Source: Psettodes erumei (lineage: Eukaryota > Chordata > Actinopteri > Pleuronectiformes > Psettodidae). From it: a DNA stretch of 64,000 bases. The notes beneath the pieces are model-generated. The model did no database searches. It saw only the letters and a list, made by a program, of their open reading frames with translations, and was not told the DNA's origin. Position 1 is the first letter of the stretch. Each line of letters opens with the position of its first letter. A program made the translations under genes and the position numbers. The stretch is from NCBI GenBank assembly GCA_016785225.1, contig JAFBJZ010000952.1, forward strand, positions 5,864,501 to 5,928,500, in the 5' to 3' direction. Below are positions 25,681-39,499 of the stretch, one piece after another.

Positions 25681-27191
25681 ATAACAAGATGAGGAGAGAA
25701 ATATATGTGAGAAGATGTCATTCCACTCTCAGTGGAATCAGCCTTCCGTCTATCTCTCATCACTCGTCTGTCACTCTGCTTATTCCTCTCTGGTTTTCAC
25801 TTGGCCCAATACACACATACAAATAGGCGCATGCGCGCCCATGGTGAGAAAGTAGCCTCAGTCACTCGCCACTCAGCAAGGGTATCGCCTGAGTGAAGCA
25901 CAGGGCCCACTGTGATAGTGACACCGAGCCTTGGAGACTCACACACTTGCACACCCTCTCTCTCACACACATGTGCATAGTTTTACACACAATGCAGAAG
26001 AAACTTATACAGCAATGGGAGAAGCCTTCAACTCTTCATCACATTTTAAAAAAAAAAAAAAATCTTTTTAATGCATATTGTCAATGTCTTTACAGCAGCC
26101 AAATCAAAACCAGGATGACTGGAAATTCAGGTGAAACACCATCCTCCACTGAGACCAGCCAACATCCTTCTAAATGTTGTTACAAAAAAGGTATTTTGTA
26201 GGTAGTGATAAGAGAATTACTTTTATAAGACAGACATAAAATAAAGATATAAAACTTTGAAGATGCTGGTAATACTGCAGGGAGATAGCGAGTTAGACAA
26301 GGTTTGATAAAGACATACATTTTGAAAGAGGTTGGTTTTAACAGCTGGTAAGAGTCAGAAAATAATGAGTCGGTAGAGTGAAGGGCAGAAAACAACAAAC
26401 AGACAGAGGGTGCTTATGTCTGATGGATTTACTTGGATTGGCAGACCAGGAGGGAAAAAAAAACATGAGGAGAGAGTTTTGGAATAGAAAAAATTAGACA
26501 ATGGAAATCTACCATCATATGATATGCATTTTTATAACAAATACTTTTTTCTCAGTATAATTTGATCATAGTCATTATTGTGGCTTTTGACAAAAAGAAG
26601 TTTCTGCATTTTTTAAATGAAAAGCAGATAAAGTTGCAATATTACATACTGTATATGACCAATGGTTTAAGTAAGTTCACTGTCAGCACAGATGAACAAC
26701 ACCCTTGCACTGATACCAGCAGATATGCAGAGGTCAGGTATTTCAGCAGGAAGGTTTAATCTGTGTTTTCATGACAGTTTATCAGCAGAACATACAGGCT
26801 GATGACTGACTGTCTCAGTACGAGTGCAACTTTTTCCACACAGCTCTGGGCCCTGAGATGACCTCCAGTTGGAGAGAGCATGATGAAGAACAACAAGAAA
26901 CTGTGTGTTTGTGTGTGTGGGTGTGTTTACGTGTGATGGGAAGAACATATGGTATGGACCTGTGCCTGCGTGTGTGCTGAGGTCGTGGATTTAATGATTT
27001 GTTTTGACAGGTAAGATTGGAGAAGATGGATGCTGTCAAAGTTTTGAAACCTGTCTGTTTTTAATTAAATATAATATCAAATATGAAGGTGCATTTGACA
27101 CATTTATGAGAATTTACAGAGGGAAATTTTTTAAAGTGAGCAAGAGAAAAGGCAAATGCCTTTTCAATTGCTTTTAAACTTTCAAAACTCT

Positions 27192-27297
27192 GGGCTATCT
27201 GCTGGCCTACTGGTTAAGATGCATGCCATGAAACCACAACTCCACTCCCACTTCAGCTCCAGTCTGGTTTGTTGCTATCAGTTAAAGGCAAAAATGT
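27192..27297 (+). repeat. Degraded tRNA-derived SINE
   Basis: The segment carries an A-box-like TGGCCTACTGGTTAAGATGC followed by ATGCCATGAAACCACAA, then TTTGTTGCTATCA and AAAGGCAAAAATGTC. This order matches a teleost tRNA-derived SINE with a head like GTGGCCTAGTGGTTAAGATG and a tail ending AAAGGCAAAAA. The B box is no longer clear. Target duplications were not found. Confidence 0.6.
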
Positions 27298-28429
27298 CAA
27301 GAGTAGACAAATTGCATTCCTCCCTCAAATAAATAAAAATAAAAAACACTTATACACATAATAATCTAACCAAGTCTTCTTAATGACTCCTTCTTTTTTG
27401 AAGAAACTTTAAATTTAAAATATATGTTTTCCCCCCCCACACATATATATATTCTTTTTGATTGTTCTTGTAACAAAATCATGCAGGCAGTGACCTGTAT
27501 AAGCAGTATTACCAACATGGCAGGTGCAGATAAAGGCACACCTCTTCCATACAACCATTCACCAAAATAAATTGGTGACAGGATAACATCACCTTTTCAA
27601 AACCGTTTTCTGATTGACAATGGTTGCAATGGTTAAAGGTTGGTTCGTATTAGACTCAAAAACAACTTGTTTAGCCTTTAGGAAAATATGATGGTTTGGG
27701 TTAAAATACTGTAAGTACATAGGATCAGTGAAACTGTGTCGTCATGGTTACAATAATAAACACCTGATTAAGTTTCGGAAACGATTGCAACGTTTGAAAG
27801 AAACCAGTGCTGACTGGAAATGGGAAACACACAGCTGCTCGTGTTAACTTCACATCACACTACTTCCTCCTTTGAGCCGTAATTACTACGGCCAATTACC
27901 AATGACTACAAGGGCTTTGTTACTCGAACGTAAACATATGTAATTTGGGGGCTTTTTGCCTAAATGAGCGATATTCTCTCAATGGCTTTTCTCAGGGGAA
28001 TAGTCATAAAAACATCATCACAGCTCTTTGAGTATTTGGTTCAATTTGCGTCACAGTGCTTTGTTGACAGGTTGTTTGATCACTCAGCTATGTTGTGGAC
28101 AACATTTCCAAAGATCCACTTTCCTGAAATTTCATCCATAGATGGAGTAATTATTTATCTTCTTCCCTCTGGTTCAATTTCAACATGGGTCAAGGTTTGT
28201 CTTTTGTAAAATTTGTTTATAGTACTTTTCCCTTCGTATACACAAACTCACAAACACACTCAGGCTTGGAAACAGAGTCCTTACTCTACCTCTGTAGCTC
28301 ATAAATCACTCAGTCAAGAATACACAAATCCAACAACAAAAAGTGTAAGCACCTATCACAGTCACACACACATACACACACACAAACAGAGGGGAAAGGT
28401 GGGCTAACAGCTTCCATCTGCAGCTTGTT

Positions 28430-28760
28430 ATCACTCCAGCAGCTCATCACCTCACTGTGGAAACCACACCACAGTCTCACCTCTCACCAACCTCTCTTTC
28501 TGCTGCTGTCTCTCCATCCACACCTCTCTTCCATCCATCCTTTTAACCTCTCTCTATTCTCCATCATGTCCTGTTTCTTCTGTCTATCCATCTTTTACTT
28601 CCTCTCTTGCATTATTTTTTCCTCTCTTGAAGTGACTTTTTAATCTGTCTCCAGTTTCATTTCTCATGTCTGTCCATTTGTCTTCCTGTCCTTCTCCTGT
28701 TTCCAGATCTTTGTCCCTCATCTTCCTTTTTATCCACCTTGTGTCCCGACAGCATCCACA
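28430..28760. repeat. Pyrimidine-rich low-complexity tract
   Basis: C/T-rich sequence with CCATCC and CTCTCT runs. The plus-strand open frames are compositional. Confidence 0.75.
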
Positions 28761-29742
28761 TGGAAACTTCTACATCTGTCTCCAATGTCTCTTATTCCCC
28801 AGAAGGCAGGCAGCTGACTCCACATTGACAAACAGCAGCCATGCCAAACCAAAGTGACACGCGAAAGAGCATCTGGTTCCACTGTACATGTCAGACCTAA
28901 GCTATTGCATCACATAGTCTCAGCAACTACAAAGATATGTGTGTAATAATTTATTCTGAGTTTTGTTTACATTGCCAATGTTCCGCTTAGTCAGGCTGAG
29001 GCATGCCTGGGTGTCTGTCAAATCTAAGAGTCAGACATGCTGCCGTTGAATGTCATCTTGCTTATTTGCATATTTTTGTTTCATCAGGGAGCTTACATGG
29101 TCCTTTCCTCACCGAAGGGCCAATGAAATATAATCGAACTTAAAGATAAAATGAATGAGTGCAATGGAACTTAGGCCAACATTGTGGCATGAACACGTAC
29201 TAGGAAGTATAAAATGTTCTGTTGAGCAAACTTTTATCTGCAGCTGCTTTTTCCATTTCTGTTTAATGGCCTTTCTGTGTGGAGTTTGCATAATCTCCCT
29301 TTGTCTGCATGGTTTTCCTCCTGATATTCTGGTATCCAAATTGTGTGCAGCTATAAATATTTGTCTTTATGTGTCCATGGTGTACCATTCCTGTTGCCCA
29401 CTGCATACTGGGACAGCTCTCAGCCCACTGCAATTGTTAACAGCAATGCAGCATGAAGCCACATTTTATCATTTATTTTTTCAATGGAAAACTGGTTTAT
29501 AATTTAAAACTGGGCCTGGGTTGCAGATGTGTTTCAAAAGTAAGCAGACTGCTTTGTGTTGCACATAATTGTATTAGTGCAGTTTCTCAAACTTCTGGTA
29601 GAAAACCAACAAAATTGAACAAAAATTGTCGATAGGGTTTTCAATACTTTTACTTACTGTACTTTTCAATGTGGACAGCAGAGAACAAAGATTATGCTCT
29701 ACGGCATCTTTATCCATGACTAAAGAAATCATCACTACACAG

Positions 29743-29745
<3 letters not shown>

Positions 29746-29794
<49 letters not shown>
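29746..29794. repeat. (TAA)n microsatellite
   Basis: About 16 uninterrupted TAA/ATA copies. A related imperfect TAG repeat follows at about 29910-29937. Confidence 0.97.
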
Positions 29795-29795
<1 letters not shown>

Positions 29796-30774
29796 GGAAA
29801 AAAGCAGACAAAGCAGAATACAAATAAAATGAAGATGAAATTAAAAGCATGAGCATAGAGAGCAAAAACAGTAAAATAAGATCAGCTTTAAAAAAAAGAA
29901 TAAAAATGTAGTAGTAGTAGTAATAGTAGTAATAGTAAAAAAAAAAAAAAGCAAAATAGAAGAAAAAAAGTTAAAATCTCATGCTGACATCTCTAATGTA
30001 CAAATTGGGTATAAGCTACGTTAAGCTGCAGACACACACATGCACGTACGTAGGCACATACACACAGACACACACACAACAGTATCAGTGTTATTATTGG
30101 CTCAGTGGTAGAGGGGGACACATCTGAAGCCTATTAGACCCCTGTGCTACGAAATGCATACCAGAACTTACACACAGAGAACACACACATACCCTCATAA
30201 ATCAGGAAGTCCCTGGTTCTGTCACACTTATTCCCATCTCGGCTGATAAAACTCACTGCCAGTCTCGATCTCGACATATTGCTCGACAGTTTGTTCAGCT
30301 CTGCCACACAAACACAGTCACTCACAAACAAACAAAGAATCATTGGACCCATTACGCTGCTGACAGGCTTCCCAGGGTATCATTACATCTGGGCTGTATA
30401 TTGTTGCAGTGTGCCAAGTATTTCTGGAATCTGCCGCATGCACAAAAAGTCATCTCACAGCGCTTCTCCTCCTCCTCATCCTCTCCTGGGTCCCATATGT
30501 CTCTCACATTCTCTTTGTGAGGTGTATGTTACGACTGGTTATGAATCTTTCTCACCTAAATCTCAATACATTTTTTGAATTTTTCATGCATACTGTTTAA
30601 AAGAAAAAGTAATCCAAAGATAAACTAGATCAATGTGACAATTTAGGTTCTATCATTCATATTTAAGGAAGGAAAAGTCAAAATAATAAACACAAGAAGT
30701 GTATTAACACAGCACATTATAATCCCCCCCTTTCACAGTTTCAGCAATTTCAGTTTTTACCCATGCCAGCAGTG

Positions 30775-30930
30775 TGGTAATCTCAGTTGGTCAGTCTTCC
30801 ACCACTTTGGTCCAGATCAACATATCTCAGCACCATGACATTAGATACAGATATTTTTGTTCCACTTTTCCAGCACCGACATGAAACTGACAATTTTGGA
30901 TTCGAGTGAAATGAGTTTTTGGACGGCTGT
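30775..30930 (+). repeat. Teleost dispersed repeat, family C, forward fragment
   Basis: The fragment reads GGTCCAGATCAACATATCTC, then CATGACATTAGATACAGATA and TTTTTGTTCC, then CAGCACCGACATGAAACTGA and GAGTGAAATGAG. These are the 5' motifs of the same family as the copy at 15488-15704 (consensus GGTCCAGACTGAAATATCTC, GCCATGAAATTTGGTACAGA, GCGCCACCATGAGGTTGACA). Diverged. Confidence 0.7.
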
Positions 30931-31639
30931 TCACTCATCCACAACACAGTCATTTGTAAAATCTTTGGTGAGCTACATCAACCTTTAGCATAGCGTAGAA
31001 GAAATCAACAGATTTAACCATTGTGTGTAACAGAGAAGGACCATGAACTATAAGTATAGCCTGCCACTTAACTTCACTAAAAGTCAACAAAGTATTTCAA
31101 AACTGTAACAGCAGCTGCAATGCATTGCATTGTGGGAAATTAGAGTAGTTAGATTAAGAGCTTGGATTGTTTTTTAGTATGCATTCTGTTCCCTACATGC
31201 TCAAAACTGACCTACATGGTCGATCTAGTTAGAGAAGTTAGAGAAATTGTTAAAGAGCAGCAAGGTTTGTATTTAAAGTTTGCAGGTTCTGCAGGTGATC
31301 TGTTGCAGGTATCTGTTTTAAGCTTGGTTCCTTTAGAAAGTATGGCTACGAGACCTCCTTTCTGTATAATTAGTGTTTTCATTGTTTAAACGCACAACAA
31401 TTTGTCTGGCCAGCGATACCACAGCCCAGCTAACTCATGACGGAGTAATCCAGGGGATTTCCTGCCAACCTGCTGCTGCTCCTCACTGGAGTTGACATTT
31501 TACCCGCACAGCTCACATTTTTATCACAGCTGATCTTGTGATAAATCCATGAGAAGTGAGACGAGTGCTAAAAAGGGAACACACACACAATCCTGTGAGC
31601 TTTGACTGATCGCAAATTCTTATCTTATCTTAATATTTT

Positions 31640-32340
31640 TTAAAAATCTCTTACAGTTTCTTTTTTCTGTCTTATGCATTCTTTCTTCTTCACATCTCTC
31701 TCTCTTTCTTGCTTTATTACACACACACACACACACACAAGCTGACATATTCAAGGCTTTTTCTCCCTCAGCCGTCTCAGGATGGCTATCAGAGTTCCTG
31801 TTACTCGATCTTCCCTGCTGGGCCAATCAAAATACAGCGTAGGGTGTTACCTCATCACCCTCGATCCTCATCAACCCTCACCCTCCCCTTCCTCCCTCAT
31901 TTCATCATCTCTCCCTCTCGTCTTTCTTTCCTTTTCTTGTTCACTCCCTGACAGCCAGTTGCTTTTTCTCTATCCATCTTCCTCCTTCATCCACTTTCAT
32001 CTTTTTTTCCTCCCATTTTAAATCCACTAGTACTCCATTTCTCACTTATACCACACACACCCGTCTCTCACTTTATCTCTCGCAGCCAAAACGATCCATG
32101 ACAAACGTAATATTTCTTAACCCCGGCTTTCTGCCATTCTTTTCTTGGTTCCAAATTCTTTCTTTTCTTGATCTCAATTTTCCTCTTTTCACCTCAGAAA
32201 TCAGTCATCCCTCCTCTTTACCCCTTCCTCACATGGACTCCTTTTCATTTTATCATTCTTACCCATACTAAAATATGGGACCAATGCTATCACTCTCTCT
32301 GCCACTTAACTCTTTGACACTCATCCTTCACTCCCTTAGC
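31640..32340. repeat. Long pyrimidine-rich low-complexity tract with CA repeat
   Basis: C/T-rich for about 700 bp with a CA run at about 31718-31739. Ser/Leu/Pro-rich open frames across it have no domain character. Confidence 0.75.
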
Positions 32341-33701
32341 AGCTCATCTGAGGCCTCCATATCTATATTAATCACAAACAGTTGAGCTAAATCTTTGCTG
32401 CTGCCTCACACAATCTTTTTAATTAAATGCAGCAAAGTGCAGAACATATGTAATTCTGTCCAGTACACTTCAATTCTTCTTGAGTTTAGTCAAGTCACAG
32501 CACTTACAGATATATATTTTTTAATTGTTTGAAGAAAATCAATATTTTGGAATTTGAAAACAAAATGCTGAACGTACAGAACAGATGCTCTGCAGGAAGT
32601 TTGAGTTGAGCTGCAACAAGAAAGGACAGCAAGACAGCTGGTCTGTCAGTTCAAGAACAAACACACAGATGTATTCACATATGCACACTGGCTTGAATAG
32701 GGCTTTTTCTGTGGTATCAGTTTGGTTTAACACTTGTGTCACTTTGTCAGCTGCTGTTTAATAGATACATCAGTCCACAGTAGAGCCGGTGTACTCAGCT
32801 CTTCTTGTCAGCAGTTCCAGCAGAACTAATTGATTTCTGCAGGAGAGCGTTTGTCTTGGTGACAGGAGGCGCAACACCTCAGCCACTTTACATTGGTTCG
32901 AAGCCAAAGGTATGGCACTGAAATGACATGAGAAGACAAGGAGAACTGTCTTTGTGTAAGGGATTGTATATGTGTTTAATCATTCTGTAGCTTTTTCTGC
33001 TTTCTTTGTGTTCTTGCTGCTCCCTGCAGCTTGTCCAGCTGCCCTATATGTAACGCCTGGTAATCCTTTAATGTCTCCAGTAAAAAAAATATATGAGCAG
33101 AGCTGAGGATGTTTATCTATTTTAGAGAAAAAAAAAGAGGCGGAGGGACATTTATTCCTCAGACTGGAACAGTAAGAAAACACTGGCAACATATCTGTCA
33201 TTTCAACACCACAACTCAGCATGCACTTGGCGGACAGTGACATACAAGAGGAGGCCAAGTTCAACATTTGTCCAAGTGAGCAAGAAGTTTTCACTAGATG
33301 TTATTTGTAGATCCTTATCTGTGAAAGTATTAAAAGCTTTAGGTGGACATTTTCGGCAGACAGCTGTCTTAAACATTACATTTGCACAATGATGATACTG
33401 TCACATCATCTAAATGTTCATGAGCAATTTAACAGTGGTGCAAACATAGATAATTATTTTTCACATCAGGGGCCAGTTTCACAAAAGCAATGTATGAAGG
33501 CAGACAAACACTCACAAACTGAAGATACTCTAAAATTGCAACTGACAAGTGAAATGTGTCAGCATAACCAAGGAGAAAATGATCTCATGCTGCAAATCAC
33601 AGCTTAGGCTCCTAGTTCCTAAATAATATCCTGACCTTTCCTTGAATCCTTGAAATGCCTGGACAATGACGGATAGCAGTCTGATGGAGAAAGGTACGAT
33701 G

Positions 33702-33822
33702 AATATCAGTGTATTAACGCTGTCATTGTGAGCATGCTAGCATTAGTGTTTGGCTCAAGGCATTACTGTGCCAATAGTGTCACAGGACTGTTAGTGTATA
33801 GCTGTCTTGTCTAGTCTACTAG
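33702..33822 (+). repeat. Teleost dispersed repeat, family C, forward 3' fragment
   Basis: The motifs CTGTCATTGTGAGCATGCTA, GCATTAGTGTTTGGCTCAAG and GCATTACTGTGCC, then CACAGGACTG and TAGCTGTCTTGTCTAG, follow the 3' part of the family C consensus (GTCATTGTGAGCATGTTAGC, GCATTTAGCTCAAAGCACTG). Diverged and truncated on the left. Confidence 0.75.
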
Positions 33823-34921
33823 TCTACCCTGGTTTCTTATTTAACATGACTAAGTTTCCCTAACTGTATCCAAGTGAACTGAACTGAATGATTATTTTTT
33901 TTATGACAGACAGTGGAAACACATGCAGAGACACTAAAAGATGTGAAACTGAATCAATGACGTCAGAAGTACATTGTGTTTTAGATCAGGGGCTAACCAG
34001 GACCCCGCCAAGTGATTTTGGTTAGCTAACCTCAAGCAACCAGCATTAACCACATGAATACTTGAATTTCCATGTGGGGTTGCTGCAGGACAGTCGGCAA
34101 CATTGCCATCAACCATAGTAGAAAGCATTAACCTTTCCAAAACTTCACGAGAGCCGATGGAAAAGGCCTTACACATGGGTCAGTGAGTTTAATATGCTCA
34201 GTATGTGCACAAAAACTTAGTGGCATGACGATTCAGCAGCTGCTCAGAATTACAACGCACTTTAAGCTTTTCGCAGTTCGTCATGCCATTCAGTGCCCAT
34301 ATTTGTGAACATACTGAACATAATAAATCTCTCATTTTTTCCCTGGGTATAGTTGTATAAAATGTCATCTGTAAGAGCTACAGTTGCTATCTTTTGACTG
34401 CAGCAGTCATGTGTGGGATTTAAGCATGTTCCTTCTTCACTGGGATTGGGATCTTTCAACAGAAAAATGTCAGAATGTCAAAATATCAGAATAATTGAAT
34501 GATGCTGTGGTCACACAAGAAGCCTGAGGAATACTGGGTTTTAAATATAATTTAAAGCTGAAGCAGAAAGGAACACTGTGGTATAGGCAAGAGAACACTG
34601 ACCAGGGTAAAACAATAGTTCAGATCAGTGCAAGAGCAGAGGGTGGGTCAGACCCTGGAGGACAGCAGGGGAGGGAGCTGCTGTGTGTCTTCACTTTTCT
34701 GGGTGCGGCAGAGTGTAGAAAGTTTATATAAATAGTTTTTCAGGACTTGAACCCCCCCTCAGCAAGCGTCTACTGCTGTGATTTGTAACGCTCATGTTAA
34801 AACAACCGTCTTCGCTTTGGACACTGCTGTTGGTTTTGGCACACAAATACACAAACATACCCAAAATGGACAGCCATACAGATATTACAAAGGAAAGAGA
34901 TATCATTCTTCAATCACTAAG

Positions 34922-34922
<1 letters not shown>

Positions 34923-34953
<31 letters not shown>
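34923..34953. repeat. (CA)n microsatellite
   Basis: About 15 CA copies. The 182-codon open frame crossing it is not a gene. Confidence 0.95.
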
Positions 34954-34955
<2 letters not shown>

Positions 34956-35079
34956 CACTCCTGTGCGTGAGTGGAGTACTGAGTAATCTATGTGACAGAT
35001 GGTCAAAGACACATTGTTGGGACTTGAGCCCTCGACCTCTGCTTCTCAAAGGGACCACTGTCTTTCAGCCTTCAGGTGA

Positions 35080-35480
35080 GCCTCTCTCTTCTTTTTATCT
35101 ATCTATCTGTCATTCTTCCATCCATTTTCCTCTCCGTTCTTTCAACCTCCTGTCGTTTACGTCGCTCTCCATTTTAATAGTCCCTGTTTCATCCATCTAT
35201 CTCCCTCGTCATCGCGGCCTCTTTTTATCTGCTCTCCTCTGGTATTTGCTTCCCCTCTATTCCTTTTTTTTTTCCTGTCTTCATTCACTCTCTTCCTGTC
35301 TTCTTTCTTTTACATTTATTCTTTGAAAGATCCATCATCTGTTTTCTCTCCACAATCAACAGATCTTGCATTCATTACCACCCTCTTTCCCCTTTGTCTT
35401 CTTCTCTTTCTTTTCTTTGAAACCCATTGATGCTTCCTCTCTTTCATGGACATTCCCCTCTTCCATTCATCTTTCAAACC
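35080..35480. repeat. Pyrimidine-rich low-complexity tract
   Basis: C/T-rich with TCTATC repeats near 35095 and a poly-T stretch near 35270. Confidence 0.75.
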
Positions 35481-35829
35481 CTCTGTTGATTCGGGCCAGC
35501 ATTAGGGCCATACATGTGCAACACTAGTTCAAAGTAGTTGAGCCCTGTAGAGGCATGTGTGCACTGACCTTTCATGGTATTTTTTGCAGTAAAGCTAAGC
35601 TCTTTGAATTCAACAGAGGTCTATCCTTGGACTTTAAGACACATGATGGGGTGTTAGATTTATCTCCCAGCTCATCCCTGAGGTACGTAGTAGTTGTTTA
35701 TCCAGAGACAATCCAGCCTCACAGTTTACATGTTGCACAAGACTTCTTCAGAGTTTAAATTTGGTGTTTATGATGTAAAGGTACACTTGGACTTTAAAAA
35801 ACTGAACATATTAAAAGAAATTTATATTT

Positions 35830-36070
35830 CTCTCTTACTTTTTGACTTCCTACCATGTCCTCTTACCTTCTTTCTTCTTACTCCTTCCTTTTGTTTCCCA
35901 CAAACATCCCAGCAACCTTCTCTCCTCTCTCCTCACCCGTGCTTCCTCTCCATCCGTGCTCTCTGATCTGGCCCTATGTTTATCTCAGTCCTTTTGTCAA
36001 GCTCCACTTCTCTCACACATTCACTGTCAATTCTCTCTACCCTTGAGTCAAGTTTCTCCATCTGTCTGTT
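35830..36070. repeat. Pyrimidine-rich low-complexity tract
   Basis: C/T-rich sequence with overlapping spurious frames in all three plus-strand phases. Confidence 0.7.
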
Positions 36071-38027
36071 GTCTGTGATCTGGCCAGTCCGCCGTCAGAA
36101 GGTTGTCACATAAGAGAAACTGTTGACACGACACAGGTGCATCAGATGCAATTGCTTGCTCTCTCTCTGTATCACAGACCCACACTCACCACCACCATCA
36201 GTTAACTTCAAAACACACGCAAAAATTCTTTACGGATCAAAAACGCCTACACACACTCCTCAGCACACACGGATATGTAAGTACATATATCCAACACACT
36301 CACTGTGCCCTTCTTTTTCCTCTCTTGCACATACACTTCTTCACCTCTCACATCATGTGTCAGAAACATGTAATGTGTTTCCTCTGTCAGCAAGTCTACA
36401 TGCCTCAAAGAACACTGCTCACAATGTCTCCTTAGCACTCCAAACTTAATATGGATGATTTTCATACGCAGGACAAAGCTCTACTGTGCTGCTTTCATTA
36501 CAGTATGCATTACATATAAAATACAAAGTGCAAACAACACACATATTAATGATGCCTAATCAACATTACTAATAAAATCAACTTTATTGATAATGCACTA
36601 AAACTGTTTAGTAACAAGCAAAGCCAATATGTTTTGCTTATTAAAGCATATTTACTTAAGCCATAACTCATGAGTGGCACCATAATTATCAAAAAAATGA
36701 ACACATGAATTAAAGTGTGTTGGCCATCCTGTACTGCTGCCAATACCCACTAATCAAATTCAACTTATTGTTTTATAACATTTTGTGGTTGTGTGTGCTT
36801 AAAAAATGTTTATAGATTTCATTTTATTATTTTTTATTTTGAATCTTGAAATTAGTGAAATGAGCGTCTTCTACAAAAAGGAGAAGCTGTTGCCGAGTAG
36901 CAGTTAAATCCACTTTCCTTTACGCTGACAAACAGGGATGATGGGGACCGAGATGGTGCCATATTTGTAAACATCAGTGTGGAACTTTCCTTGCTGTCAC
37001 TAACATGAACTTTTCTATATTCACTAGAAATTTTAAGTATCTATCAAACTGTCTCAACCCCTTTAAATACATCTTTTAGTGACTGCAGTAGATTTTACGG
37101 CTGAAATCAATAAAGGATTATGGGTTTGACCTGGACCAGGATAATTTTGTACCATTCTAACGTTTTTCTTTCTTTTATGAAACTAGACTGTTGTTCATAT
37201 ACTGTAAACTTTAAATATTGGCAGTGGAGCCTGTGGGCTAAATACGCCCTCAAATAAATGAACACAAACTTATGAAGTTTAAACACATGTCAACTATTAC
37301 TGAAACACTAAAACCCTTTCTTATTTCCAGTATTTCTCAGAGCAGAAGCACATATACATCCTGTTAAAAAAACAACAAAAAAACAAACTTGTGTCTATCA
37401 AGCCAGTTGGCTTGGTTACTATACTTTCATGTTTCTCTCTTTTGCTTCCTCTTTCTTTCCTTTGCTGGGTTATGGATTGGTCCAGAGGCCTGGGAGCACT
37501 TAAACTGAACTCAGGAAAAGCAGGAGAGAGGAGGATTGCAATGAACAAGCTATTACATGGAGCAGTGAGGGAGCAATGGATGCAAAATGGAAAGAAAGAT
37601 GAAAAAGAAAGAAAAAGAGTTGAAAGATGAAAGGATAGGGGACGCCCTACATTACTGCAGCTGGAGAGTCTATAACAGACTCCCGGTGACAGATTACCAT
37701 GCTCCTCCGAAGAACAACCAATACCGTTCTGTATGTATGCATCTGGGCAACGCCAACTGAGAAAACAAACTCATTAATTCACAGGCTGTAAGCGAAAACA
37801 AACAGAACTCTTCTCACTCAGATCTAATGCAATGGGATCAAAATAGGACACTGATGTGAGCGCTTGTGTTTTCAAGTGCCCCCCTGCCTTTTGGTGAGAC
37901 AAAGTGAATATTGTATAAGGCAGAGTGTGTGTGTCTAAAGTCACTGTGTGTTTGTGGGTGTGCTCACACAGGGAATTCAAATGCATAAAAGAAGTGGGCA
38001 GATTGAAGCAAGCTGGTAGACACGTGA

Positions 38028-38032
38028 AAGAC

Positions 38033-38063
<31 letters not shown>

Positions 38064-38124
38064 TGCATGATGGGAAGTTGGTATAGATGCTTGACAGAGG
38101 GCTGGGAATCCAGGGAGTCCAGCC

Positions 38125-38158
<34 letters not shown>
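38028..38158. repeat. GA-rich and (CA)n microsatellites
   Basis: A GA-rich stretch (about 38031-38064) and a CA run (about 38125-38158) are separated by about 60 bp. Confidence 0.9.
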
Positions 38159-38159
<1 letters not shown>

Positions 38160-39499
38160 TACCCACCTCGCTTCTTCAGTGTCACCTCATAAGACACAAA
38201 TTAAAACAAGAACAAGAAAACTAATGAATTAAAAGAGCCCCAAAGAGGGACTGGTTTAGTTAACACATGAGACAAGACCAGACTGACTTTAGTGAAAAAT
38301 GTAGTTTTTAGATAATAAGTACAGTGCCAGGTGTTTCAGTATGATGTGACATGATATATTTTTATGTAAAATAGGACTAGATGTCTTGAAAAGATTTACC
38401 AGGAGAGGAGAGGAGAGGCAAGGTGAGGCAAGTGCTTTAATCGTTCAGAGGCAAAAATGGTTGTCTTCCTGTTTGAACTCCTACCCGCTAATTGATTGAA
38501 ATGAGATAATGACAGCTTTTCCTGTCACTAAATTACCTCTACATCCTCCTGGGACTACAAACACCCTCTGGGCTACTCTGGGTTATAATGGGAAAGGGGC
38601 TGAAGAAAGAGCCAAACAAAGGGAATGCTGCTTTGAGTCAGAGGAGTGAGAAATTAGACTTAACTTTGAGAAGATGAAACACGTGGAGAGGTAAGGAGAG
38701 ACTGAACAAGACACAAGAAAAAGAGAGACTTGAGTCAATGAGTAAATTATGTTTAAGAGGGCAAACTGGGGTCAAATTAGAGGTCATCTAGACAGGAAGT
38801 GGGAAACCGGTGGGTCACTATAATGAGAATCCTGTAGGCACAGTTTCTTCCCACAGTCCTCATCTTGCTTGCAAAATTAAAGTTGAGGTTTTTTAAAGGA
38901 ACAAAATGTGGTGCTTTCTATTTCTGTATCAAAGTGAAAATGTGTGACTTTGAAAAAGAGGCTTGTCGTGAGTAAGGCCCAGTGACTCACAAACCTGGGC
39001 ACTGCTTTTCCCACTTCTTGCCCAGGGCTCGACTTTGTTCCTTCCACTCTGCCTCTACTCCTTAGTCTTGTTGTATGATTTTCTGAATATCATCGTTTGG
39101 ATGCAGTTCCTGCATCTGAAACCATTTCACTCCAAAATGATTAAATCCTGAAGAAACAGTGATTTTTATGGAATAATCTGGACCAATAATCATTGACTGT
39201 CATGGTACTTCTGCAGTGTCACTACCAGATGACCAGGATGAAATGATAACTTTACCACATCTTGTTAAACCCAACTGACTTTGCTTGACAATAATATAAG
39301 TAAATTATGGGACCTTAGGCTTCCATATTTGTTACATTGTACTACACAAACATGTTAAGACAGTATACTAAAACTTTGACATTTGCTCTATAAAGGAATG
39401 GCCATGGGGACAATCCAATAAATAGGGTAAATTCTCACAGGAAAATAAACATGTTCAGAAATGTTTTATTGCAATCTATCCATTATGATATCTTATGAG

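Noticed and set aside
34778..35326. 182-codon plus-strand open frame
   Set aside because: It crosses a CA microsatellite and a pyrimidine-rich tract. The product is Ser/Leu/His/Thr simple sequence with no domain or splice context.
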